Source of the DNA: Chrysochromulina tobinii | Taxonomy: Eukaryota > Haptophyta > Prymnesiales > Chrysochromulinaceae | Reading direction: 5' to 3' | NCBI GenBank assembly: GCA_001275005.1 | Contig: JWZX01001742.1 | Span: forward strand, 1-10,111 | Length of the DNA: 10,111 nt | Shown here: in pieces, positions 1 to 7,500 of the stretch | Numbering within the stretch: the stretch's first letter is position 1 | Layout of the letters: each line of letters starts with the position of its first letter | Program-made: the position numbers and the translations under genes | Notes under the pieces: generated by a model | Databases searched by the model: none | The model's input: only the letters and a program-made list of their open reading frames with translations | What the model was told of the DNA's origin: nothing

Positions 1-310
1 TCGCTTGACCTCCTCCAAAGTATAGCCCGCGGTCTTGGCCTCGGTACATGTCAGCCCCGCCGCCTTGATCTCGGCGCACGTGTAGCCCGCCTTGATCTCG
101 AACCCGGCGGTCTTGGCCTCACGTGCAGTATAGCCAGCTCGCTTGACCTCCTCCAAAGTATAGCCCGCGGTCTTGGCCTCGGCGCATGTCCGCCCCGCCG
201 CCTTGATCTCGGCGCACGAGTAGCCCGCCCTGAACCCGGCGGTCTTGGCCTCACGTGCCGTATAGCCAGCTCGCTGGACCTGTGAGACGAGCATGTCGCA
301 GATTCCACAG
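1..310 (-). repeat. Tandem 138/132-bp coding repeat (AGYT-type decapeptide array)
   Basis: A block starting TCGCTTGACCTCCTCC at position 1 recurs at 139, and a diverged third start (TCGCTGGACC) lies at 271. The first period is 138 bp and the second 132 bp, so the reading frame is kept. On the minus strand each block encodes a 46- or 44-residue super-repeat made of ~10-residue units (GYTAREAKTA, GYTCAEIKAA, GLTCTEAKTA, GYTLEEVKRA) plus one shortened unit (GFEIKA or GFRA). The whole 6-bp difference falls in the shortened unit. The near-identity of the blocks at DNA level implies recent duplication or homogenisation. The array continues off the left edge. Confidence 0.9.
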
Positions 311-1197
311 CGCCCACTGAAGTGGACAGAGACTTGCCAGCGATGCCACCAGTCCACAGTGCAAGCCCCGAGAACCGTGCCGATGTCGCCTTCATAGATT
401 GGTTCCCCCTTCCGAGAATATGTCGAGACGCGCGAGGCCACTATATCACCCTCGGCCAAGCCACCGGGAATCGAGTGTGAAGCTGCTTCTTCTTCGCGTC
501 GTCGCTCCTCCTCGCGCTGGCGCTGACGAGTTGAATTGTGATCTTTCTCCCGTGCTGCCATCGCACGATCTGCTGCAGCCACGCGCTCGGCGGCTTCGGC
601 GTCCTTGCGAGCCTCGAGAGCACGATCAGCCGAAACGATCCGCTTGGCAGCTTCTTGATCCTGATGGGTGCGCGATTGCTTGGTGCGTAATTGTTCCGCA
701 ATTCTTGGGTTATCGCTGTAGACACCCCAATTCTCGGCGTCGCTTTCAGCCCTCATGCGTTCGATTTCGCAACAGCCGTACCACTCTTGCCCTCCGCTAC
801 CACTCTTGGGCAAGAGTGGTACATAGGATTTGATGAGCTGGGATGCCATCCGCCTGCTCCCGTTCGTTTCTGTCCGTGGTAGGCTGCTGCTGATCGACCT
901 CTTCTCCAGGACCTTTGCCGCTTCTTTCTCGAGGAGACCCATCACCGCCTTCAACGTTTTGATGTCATCGTCAGTCGCGGTGCCAGCCGTCAGCTTCGAC
1001 ACAAGCTGCGCGTTTATGGCGAGGAGCGTCTCACGATCCGCCATGCGTGCACAAAATGATGGCGAGCGCACCAACACACTGCGCTCGAGGAGACCCATCA
1101 ACGCCTCCAACGTTTTCATCTCATCGTCAGTCGCGGTGCCAGCCGTCAGCTTCGACATGAGCTGCTCTTTTTGGGCGAGAAGCGTCTCCATGGCCAT
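1..1197 (-). CDS. Repeat-rich coiled-coil protein, partial (C-terminus beyond left edge)
   Basis: I do not recognise the family. Reading the minus strand from the ATG at 1197 gives 399 codons with no stop down to position 1, so the gene continues past the edge. Residues 1-51 and 52-102 are two copies of a repeat with the core LMSKLTAGTATDD and LVSKLTAGTATDD. Residues about 165-240 are rich in Arg, Glu, Ala and Lys and look like a helical coiled coil. Residues about 245-309 look like a small beta or SH3-like domain (EGDIVASRVS, YEGDIGTVLG, WQVSVHF). From about 309 on come ~10-residue units such as GYTLEEVKRA, GYTCAEIKAA and GYTAREAKTA. A second ATG at 1191 has a better context (GCC ATG G) and may be the real start. 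An in-frame TGA lies upstream. The neighbouring kinase gene is divergent and shares the N-terminal repeat. The function is unknown; a scaffold or protein-binding role is only inference from the repeats and coiled coil. Confidence 0.8.
   Translation of the reverse strand, partial: MAMETLLAQKEQLMSKLTAGTATDDEMKTLEALMGLLERSVLVRSPSFCARMADRETLLAINAQLVSKLTAGTATDDDIKTLKAVMGLLEKEAAKVLEKRSISSSLPRTETNGSRRMASQLIKSYVPLLPKSGSGGQEWYGCCEIERMRAESDAENWGVYSDNPRIAEQLRTKQSRTHQDQEAAKRIVSADRALEARKDAEAAERVAAADRAMAAREKDHNSTRQRQREEERRREEEAASHSIPGGLAEGDIVASRVSTYSRKGEPIYEGDIGTVLGACTVDWWHRWQVSVHFSGRCGICDMLVSQVQRAGYTAREAKTAGFRAGYSCAEIKAAGRTCAEAKTAGYTLEEVKRAGYTAREAKTAGFEIKAGYTCAEIKAAGLTCTEAKTAGYTLEEVKR
778..822. repeat. 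15-bp perfect inverted repeat with internal third copy
   Basis: GTACCACTCTTGCCC at 778-792 is the exact reverse complement of GGGCAAGAGTGGTAC at 808-822, with a 15-base loop. The loop holds another direct copy of TACCACTCTT at 798-807, which pairs even more tightly with 811-821. The structure lies inside the coding region of the minus-strand gene, between its N-terminal repeats and its coiled coil. It encodes the segment YVPLLPKSGSGGQEWY, so it is tolerated as protein. Confidence 0.85.
892..1197 (-). repeat. Two tandem 153-bp repeats at the 5' end of the minus-strand gene
   Basis: The minus-strand unit starting at ATG 1197 is repeated from ATG 1044, an offset of exactly 153 bp or 51 codons. 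Both carry GAGACGCT at the start, a long identical core from TCGAAGCTGACGGCTGG through GCGACTGACGATGA, and the ending GATGGGTCTCCTCGAG. The similarity extends upstream of each ATG: the stretch read on plus as GTGCACAAA followed by GAGCGCACC lies beside both. The duplicated unit therefore included the original start codon and part of its leader. Confidence 0.85.
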
Positions 1198-1443
1198 GGG
1201 TGCACAAATGACGAGCGCACCCTCACCTATAGCGAGCGAGCTCGCTCTTCTTTCGGGGTTTGCGAGCGCGCCCCACACAAAATCTCAAACAAATTTACTG
1301 CAACAAAATATGTACCTTTTCTGCTGTGAGACACAGTCCCATAATCATGAATGTTTCTAATGAAAGCAGTCTTTCTGAAATGGCGAGCACCCTGCCACTC
1401 CAACATTGCGAGCGCGCAGTGCGCCATCGAGCTCGGAAGAACA
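1198..1443. promoter_or_regulatory. Divergent intergenic region, probable bidirectional promoter
   Basis: The two genes are transcribed away from this ~246-bp gap. Its centre, about 1276-1370, is AT-rich (for example CAAACAAATTTACTGC and CATAATCATGAATG) within otherwise GC-rich DNA. It is flanked by copies of GCGAGCGCGC at 1262 and about 1407. No clear TATA box, Inr or other named element could be assigned. In-frame codons upstream of 1444 extend to an ATG at 1351, so part of this gap could be translated if that start were used, but its context is poor. Confidence 0.5.
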
Positions 1444-4020
1444 ATGGCGCTCGTGGACGAGGCACTCGCGGATCTGATCAAGCGCAACGAAGCGCTCATG
1501 AGCAAGCTCAACGACGGCACGGCCTCACGCGACGACCACCGCGCGCTCGACGCTACGATGACTGAGATCGAGAGGCGCAACACTGAAAGCTCGGCTCTTG
1601 CAACGATGACTCGCGCCGAGCTCATGCGGCGCAACGAGGCCCTCATGGCCAAGGTGAAGGCGGGCACGGCCACGCGTGCCGATACCGAACAGCTCAACAA
1701 CACGATGGCCGCGATCGCTGCAGAGGATCAAGAGCGCACCGCCATCAAGCTCGAGGCGAGCACCATGGACACGAAGAGCCTCATGGAACGCAACGCCGAG
1801 CTGATGCGCAAGTTGAGCGCCGGCACCGCGACGCGCGCTGAGACGACCAAGCTCGAGGCGACCATGGCTGCCATTGAGAAGGCCAAGGCTGATGCCGACG
1901 CGATGCGCACCATCGAGGCGAGGGACGAGCTCATCCGGCGCAACGAGGCCCTCATGGCCAAGGTGAAGGCGGGCACGGCCACGCGTGCCGACAAGGAGAA
2001 GGCTGACCTCAGCACGCTCGAGATCAAGCGTCGCAAGTCCACCGAGGAATCCATCGCCAAAGAGACGGAGGTGGACGAGCTGCTGCGGCGCAATGCGGCT
2101 CTCATGAAGACCATGAAAGAGGGCACAGCGACGAGAGCCGACCGCGAGGAGCTCGAGGCCGTGATGAGGCGCAAAGAGGAGCTCGACAAGGAGCTTGGGG
2201 AGACCAAGGCGCGGGAGACGAAGGCCAAGCTCGATGCCGCGCGGGGAGAGCTCCGCCTGACCGAGCGCAAGACTGCCGTGCGCGACGTGATGCGGATGAT
2301 CAAGGAGTCGGAACGGACCGATCTGTGCTTCATGATTGACGCGACGGGCTCCATGGGAAAACACATCGAGGCCGTCAAGACGCAGATCGTCAAGATCGCA
2401 ACGGATGTGCAGAAGACCAACCCGCACCTCCAGCTGCGCGTCGCGATCACAGGCTACCGCGACCGCGTCGATTGCCCGAAGGATACAAACTCGCCCTTCG
2501 ATTTCACGGACAGCCTCGAGACCTTTGTCTCGAACGTCTCGTCGATCCGCGCTGACGGTGGCGGCGACGGCTGCGAGGATGTCTCCTCGGGCATCTCCGA
2601 CGTGCTCCGCTTCTCATGGAGCTCGCCCACGCGCGTCCTCTTCTTCATTGCCGACGCGCCGTCGCACGGCGCGCGGTACCACGATGGCTGCAATGACAAT
2701 CACACGAGCGGCGATCACGGCATCCCCGAGAAGCTCAAGAAGCTCGTCGCAATGAACATTGACATCGTGTTCTGCTCGATCAACGACTCAATAACTGCAA
2801 AAATGATCCGCGTGATGAACAGCGACCTGGGCGGCTCGCCCATCAAGACGGTGCCGCTTGGCGACCCAAGCGCGCTGACGAAGCACGCGACAGCGACGCT
2901 GCGCAAGTCGATGCATAAGACGTTCACCGCTAGCCGTGGGCGGACGACGAAGTGTGCAGACGCTGAGCTGCGCGCGTTTGTGCTCACCCCGGCGCCGCCA
3001 GCCTGGGAGCTGCTGCCCGCCCTCGACGCGAAGCTCTACATGAACAAGGAAGTCATCGACATCGCCTCCCTTAAGTCCAGCGGCCCGCTCGAGACCATGC
3101 TCGTCGGCTTCGGCACGGCAGTTAGGGGCCTCTTCTCATCGTCCAGTGGCCTGAGCGCGAGCAAGGCGTCGGGCGAGGCGTCGTGTGAGCGGTGCCAGAT
3201 CAAGGTGGCGCCCGAGCCCTTCAACACGGGCAACCTGCGCCTCGCGCGCTTCGGCCAGATCATGACGAGCGGCGGTTCGGGCGGCTCGTCTGCCACGTGG
3301 CAGCCTTGTGTGTTCAAGGACTTCAAGTCTAAGGACGCCAAGGACCACCTGCTTGAGCGCTACCTTGAAGAGATGGAGGTCAACTCGGTCGCCTCGGCGC
3401 TCGCGGCCGAGTTCAACAGGACGCAGCGGCCACCCGCCAACCGGCAAATCCGCTACGTGCTCTCATCGGTTGCCACCGTCGAGACGGCCAAGGGCTCGCG
3501 GACGTACTTCGCCGAGCCGTTCCTCGAGGGGAGCTTCACGCGCTTCTCGTACAACACGGGCCCCTGGGAAGAGGACAGGCTCGACCCATGGCTGCTCCGC
3601 TTCGCGCTCTGGACGTACGAGGTGACCGGCGGCTTCTTGATGGTCGCCGATCTGCAGGGTATCCAGAGCGACCAGGGCTTCGTGCTCACCGATCCGGTCA
3701 TCCTCTCCACGGACCTGAGGCGCTTCGGCAACACCAACCTGGGCGGCGAGATGATGGAGCGCTGCAAGGCATCCGCCGAGGCACATCTCTTCACGATGAC
3801 GGGCGGCAAGTTCTCTATGGCGAGGTCCAGCCCGCGCAGCGGCGACTTCCTGAGCTTACTCGAGGCGGCGGAGAAGCGCGACGAGGCAGTCACGGCAATA
3901 CTCTCGTCGAAGGAGCCGCTCAGATCGAGGGGAAGCCCAGTGTCTTCGTCACCTCCATCGCCCAAGTCGGTGACGCACGCGCTCTCGTTCATGCCGCCTC
4001 CGCCTCCAAGGAAGAAGTGA
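1444..4020 (+). CDS. VWA-domain alpha-kinase with N-terminal KAGTATR-type repeats (VwkA-like)
   Basis: An 858-residue protein from ATG 1444, chosen because its context (ACA ATG G) is strong and the divergent gene also starts directly at this repeat. An in-frame ATG at 1351 has a poor context and would add 31 residues. Residues 11-246 hold five ~50-residue repeats with the core RRNEALMAKVKAGTATRAD. About 291-479 is a von Willebrand A domain with a MIDAS motif (D299, T301, S303 in DATGSMG; T336; D404 in IADAPSHG). About 590-785 is an alpha-kinase domain: K625 in CVFKDFK, EPFLEGSF with E691, catalytic D736 in VADLQG, D750 in LTDP, and FGNTNLGG at 761-768. Alpha-kinases phosphorylate Ser/Thr; Dictyostelium VwkA has the same VWA-kinase order and affects myosin II. 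The usual zinc ligands are missing. The tail (about 798-858) is Ser/Pro-rich. The substrate is unknown. The stop lies inside GTGAGT, so a spliced C-terminus is possible. Confidence 0.9.
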   Translation: MALVDEALADLIKRNEALMSKLNDGTASRDDHRALDATMTEIERRNTESSALATMTRAELMRRNEALMAKVKAGTATRADTEQLNNTMAAIAAEDQERTAIKLEASTMDTKSLMERNAELMRKLSAGTATRAETTKLEATMAAIEKAKADADAMRTIEARDELIRRNEALMAKVKAGTATRADKEKADLSTLEIKRRKSTEESIAKETEVDELLRRNAALMKTMKEGTATRADREELEAVMRRKEELDKELGETKARETKAKLDAARGELRLTERKTAVRDVMRMIKESERTDLCFMIDATGSMGKHIEAVKTQIVKIATDVQKTNPHLQLRVAITGYRDRVDCPKDTNSPFDFTDSLETFVSNVSSIRADGGGDGCEDVSSGISDVLRFSWSSPTRVLFFIADAPSHGARYHDGCNDNHTSGDHGIPEKLKKLVAMNIDIVFCSINDSITAKMIRVMNSDLGGSPIKTVPLGDPSALTKHATATLRKSMHKTFTASRGRTTKCADAELRAFVLTPAPPAWELLPALDAKLYMNKEVIDIASLKSSGPLETMLVGFGTAVRGLFSSSSGLSASKASGEASCERCQIKVAPEPFNTGNLRLARFGQIMTSGGSGGSSATWQPCVFKDFKSKDAKDHLLERYLEEMEVNSVASALAAEFNRTQRPPANRQIRYVLSSVATVETAKGSRTYFAEPFLEGSFTRFSYNTGPWEEDRLDPWLLRFALWTYEVTGGFLMVADLQGIQSDQGFVLTDPVILSTDLRRFGNTNLGGEMMERCKASAEAHLFTMTGGKFSMARSSPRSGDFLSLLEAAEKRDEAVTAILSSKEPLRSRGSPVSSSPPSPKSVTHALSFMPPPPPRKK
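1570..2190 (+). repeat. Protein-coding repeat array in the alpha-kinase gene, with a 56-bp identical pair
   Basis: This covers copies 2 to 5 of the ~50-residue repeat; copy 1 begins near 1474. The DNA of copy 2 (1627-1682) and copy 4 (1936-1991) is identical over 56 bp, and one mismatch upstream extends the match to about 66 bp. Copies 1, 3 and 5 are much more diverged. A perfect match between non-adjacent copies, including synonymous positions, suggests recent duplication of a two-unit block or gene conversion. Confidence 0.85.
3842..3890 (+). repeat. Direct repeat, copy A (inside the kinase C-terminal coding sequence)
   Basis: This 49-bp segment encodes DFLSLLEAAEKRDEAV (residues 801-816) of the kinase tail. 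It recurs at 4202-4250 with a single difference (G at 3862, A at 4222). The offset is exactly 360 bp, so the reading frame is kept. Confidence 0.95.
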
Positions 4021-4085
4021 GTGTGGTCAGGCGTGGGCAGCAGCAGCGAGCGATGAGGGGATTGGGTGTGCAGACGTGTGGCATC

Positions 4086-4131
4086 CATGGGGGTGTTCAT
4101 TGGGGTTGTTCATGGGGGGTGTTCATGGGGG
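4086..4131 (+). repeat. G-rich short tandem repeat, four units of 12-13 bp
   Basis: Units CATGGGGGTGTT (4086), CATTGGGGTTGTT (4098), CATGGGGGGTGTT (4111) and a partial CATGGGGG (4124) follow one another. The four G-runs on the plus strand could form a G-quadruplex in the kinase 3' region or in an intron there. Confidence 0.8.
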
Positions 4132-4201
4132 CGTGTGCCCCGTGTTCAGTGTGCGGTGTGCCGTGTGCGAATGCGTGCGTTCCGGGCGACGAGACGTGAC
4201 C

Positions 4202-4250
4202 GCGACTTCCTGAGCTTACTCAAGGCGGCGGAGAAGCGCGACGAGGCAGT
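4202..4250 (+). repeat. Direct repeat, copy B (downstream of the kinase stop codon)
   Basis: A near-identical copy of 3842-3890, located 182 bp after the kinase stop and in the same frame. It would encode RDFLSLLKAAEKRDEAV, then SSYGNW and a stop at 4270-4272. After the 49-bp match an 8-base insertion (TTCCAGTT) precedes a further shared ACGGCAAT. It may be a relic of tandem duplication of the 3' end or an alternative last exon. Confidence 0.9.
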
Positions 4251-4534
4251 TTCCAGTTACGGCAATTGGTAGGTAGCTAGGTCAGTTACAAATCTCTCTG
4301 TATCTCGTCTATTATTCTGTAGTGTGGAGACTAGAGTCTCGAGATCAAGCGAAGGCAGACTCACAAAAAAAGAATAATTCTATCAGAGAGAAGGAATTGA
4401 GAGACGAGGCCGCGAGGGGCTCGACGGCCGGGATTGGGGGCACTGGAGTGGGCGTGGAGGTTACGTGGAGGTGCGTTCGGTGTGCCTGCCAAGCGGCAGG
4501 GCGCAAGGATTCGATGGCAGACAACGAGATTTTC

Positions 4535-7500
4535 TCACAACCTTGCACATGGAGGCGGCCTCGCAGCAATGCCACTTGCGACGCGCCGAGTATCTGAGCT
4601 CAATCGTGCTCCACCTCCACTCGTCCCACTGCCTGCCAGGCCTCGAAAGATTGCAATCGAGCGTCCGAACATGCTTTGCTGCTCGGGCATGGGCACCTCT
4701 TCCGCCACGTCCGCCTCTTCGACCTCGCCCTCGTCCTCGCGCCCCTCGTCTCGCACGGGCTGCGCCTTGTCTTCTTCCGCGCACGCAAAGCACGCAGGCG
4801 CCAACGGGTCCACCGCTGCCTGCTGGACCGAGCCGCGTGCTGGGGGCAGGCGCGCCGCCGCCGCCGCGTTGAGCACGTGCTTCGTCAGCGCGATCGCCGC
4901 GCGCTTATCCACGCCCACGTTGTACTCTGCGCACTTGCTGCTATGCACGCAGCAGTAGCAGCCGTCCTTGCAGTCGCACTCAGTCATCAGCAGCAAGGCA
5001 TCACGGAGCAGAGGCAGCAGCACGGTGGCAGCGCGCTCGGCGATCCCAAGCCCACCCTCGCGCTTGTCGAAGAGCAGCAGCCGCTTGGGCCATAGCTGAC
5101 GGTGGCGCAATGCATCGCATTCACAGCCCACGTCACCCGGGTCGCACGAGAGGCGCAGAGGCAGCATGGAGAGAAGTGCGTGCGCCATCGCGTGCAGACC
5201 GGCGTCCATGGGCAATCCAAGCTTCGCGAGCTCCGCGGTGGAATCCTCGGGGAGATCCACCCAGCACGCACGCGTGTCGTACGCGTAGGTGGGCATTCGC
5301 AACGGCACCTCCTCGAAGATCTCGCCAGTCTTCTGCCAGCGCTTAACGAAGCCACCCACCTCAAGCGTGACGCGCACGCGCCCGCAGCAGAGCTGCCCGC
5401 TGCTGCGCTCGCCGCCAGCGCGGCTGCCGACCTCGCCACCATCACCACCGCCGTCGCCGCTGCCGCAACTGCCGCCGCTGCTGCAACCACCGCCGCTGCT
5501 ACCGGTCCCCGCGCGAGGAATCTCGCTGAACGGCCACACTTGATTGCGCTGCATCACGTGCACCTTGAGCTTGTCGAGGCAACCCGTGTAGTAGCGCGCA
5601 TTCGTCGCGCGCACGCGGATGATGCCCCTGGGCGCTTCCCAGCTGACCACCTCAAACTTGCGCCCTTGGTTGAGGTAGATGGCCCCTTCGTGTAGCTCGT
5701 ACCAGCAGCGTAGGCGCTCCACCTCATCAATCACCTCGTCGTACTCGGTGTCATCACCACCGGCATCGCCTCCAGCGCCGCCGCCGCCGCCCATGCCAGC
5801 GCGGAAGGCCTCTCCAATGGTTGGCTGGTCGCGCCGGCGCACGCAGCGATGGAGCACCTGGATACGTGTCTGGTCAATTGAGCGTATGTTGCAAAGCTCG
5901 GCAGGACGCTCGATCAGCACGTCGCAACGCCAGCTCGCCGAAGCTCCCATCACCGCCACCCTTGCGGCCGCCGCGTCCGCGTCCGCGCCTATGCTGGCCG
6001 AGACCACTGCGCCGGGCAGGGGCAGGGCGATCAGCTTGCCCTCAGCTTGCAGCCGTTGCACTGCCTGATGGTAGTCGACAGCACCGTCGTCGGAGAAGCC
6101 GCCAAAGAGTGCGGCGTCCTCCGCGGTGAGCGGCTGTTCCTTGGCTGCGCAGAGCAAGTGCTGCTCAAGCACCATCGGGTTGGCGATGTCGACCACTGCT
6201 GGTTCGACACCCATAGCGAGCGTGCGCTCCGGGTGGCGCATGACCCATTGGTCAATGGCTGACGGGTACGCGACGAGCACGCAGAGCGCATCGGAGTCGG
6301 CAGTGCGTCCGCACCGGCCGGCCCGCTGCCAGAGCGACGCGAGCGAGCCTGGGAATCCCAGCATGATGACGCCGTCCAAGTTGGCGATGTCGACGCCCAG
6401 CTCGAGCGAAGAGGTCGCTGTGACCCCACGCAGAGTGCCATCGTACAGCTGCGCCTCGACGCGCCGCCGATCCGCGGGCGTCAGGCCACCGCGATACGCA
6501 CCCAGAAGGCTGGGCGCATGTGAGCTCTGGACGCCCAGCTCGGCGCGAAGGTGCTGGCGCGCGTAGTCGAGCACGAGCTCACAGATCTTGCGCACCGAGC
6601 AGAAGCAAATCGTCTTGAGCTCCGCGCGCACCATCTCGGCGAGCAGCACGGCCGCCTCGATGTTCGACGAGGCGCGCCGCCCCTCGTCGTCGCGCCGCAT
6701 GCGCTCGGCACGTCGCCGCGCTTCCTCCGCTGCACTGAAGCCGGATGCACTGAAGCCCGAGGCCGGCTCGTCGCGCGCTTCGTCGGGTGCGGCGGGCCCG
6801 CGCCGACGCTTTGGCGGAGGCTGCTCTGCCGTGCTCGCCGTTGCGCGAGGCGGCTGCTCGCTCGGCGGGCCCTCCCAATGGTGTGACCACACGGCCTGCT
6901 GCGGCTCGGTCAGCGGCACGCCCTTCCCCGGGGGCAACGGCGTGGGCTGGGCTGCGAGCGGTGGGTTCCAGAACAGCAGCCGTCGTCGGCCATGCGGTGA
7001 ACCATCCCCTGTTATGACCGTCGTCGCGTCGCGCGACACGCCCGTGAGCATCTGGAAGAGCTCGGCCGGATTCCCCACAGTGGCCGAGCAGCACACAAAG
7101 GAGGGGTTGCTGCCGTACAGCCGCGCGAGCCGGCGCAATCGGCGCAGGATGAGCGCCACGTGTGCGCCGAAGACGCCGCCGTACATATGCGCCTCGTCGA
7201 CCACCACATACGATAGGTGGCTCAAAAACGGCGCCCATTCCTTGTGGTGCGGCAGGATGGAGCAGTGGAGCATGTCTGGATTCGAGAGGAAGATGCGCGT
7301 GCTCTGGCGCAGCTCGGCACGCTCCGCTTGCGGCGTGTCGCCGTCGTACGTCGCGACGGGCAGCCCAAATAGAGGCGTGGCGCATGCATTCGTGAGCGAG
7401 CGAAGCGCGCGCTTCTGGTCCTGCGCAAGTGCCTTCGTTGGGAACAGAAAGAGTGCACGGCTATTGCCATCCGTGGCCATCGCATGGAGCGTCGGGATGA

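Larger units (their letters stand above)
4021..4534. other. Convergent 3' intergenic region
   Basis: About 514 bases between the ends of the convergent kinase and helicase reading frames. It holds the G-rich tandem repeat (4086-4131), copy B of the kinase tail (4202-4250) and an AT-richer stretch (about 4260-4400) where both transcripts could end. No canonical AATAAA signal was seen. AGAATAATTC at about 4371 is only a weak candidate. Short reading frames here look like chance, apart from the duplicated kinase segment. Confidence 0.6.

Noticed and set aside
1-310. CRISPR array
   Set aside because: The repeats are coding, keep the frame, have no unique spacers and give a consistent peptide repeat.
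778-822. Transcription terminator hairpin
   Set aside because: It lies within a long open coding frame and has no T-tract. Intrinsic terminators of this kind are not expected in eukaryotic nuclear genes.
399-833. Plus-strand 144-codon open frame
   Set aside because: It lies antisense to the repeat protein, whose opposite frame shows protein repeats and a coiled coil. The plus-strand translation has no domain-like pattern.
830-1360. Plus-strand 176-codon open frame with an internal repeat
   Set aside because: The repeat in its translation is only the shadow of the 153-bp repeat encoded on the minus strand, and it overlaps the divergent promoter.
1525-2427. Minus-strand 300-codon open frame opposite the kinase repeats
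   Set aside because: The regular Leu/Arg/His composition is the complement of the GC-rich kinase repeats. The plus strand has clear VWA and alpha-kinase domains.
4066-4272. A separate small gene after the kinase
   Set aside because: Its only protein-like part is the duplicated kinase tail; the rest is translated G-rich tandem repeat. It is better treated as duplication or a possible alternative exon.
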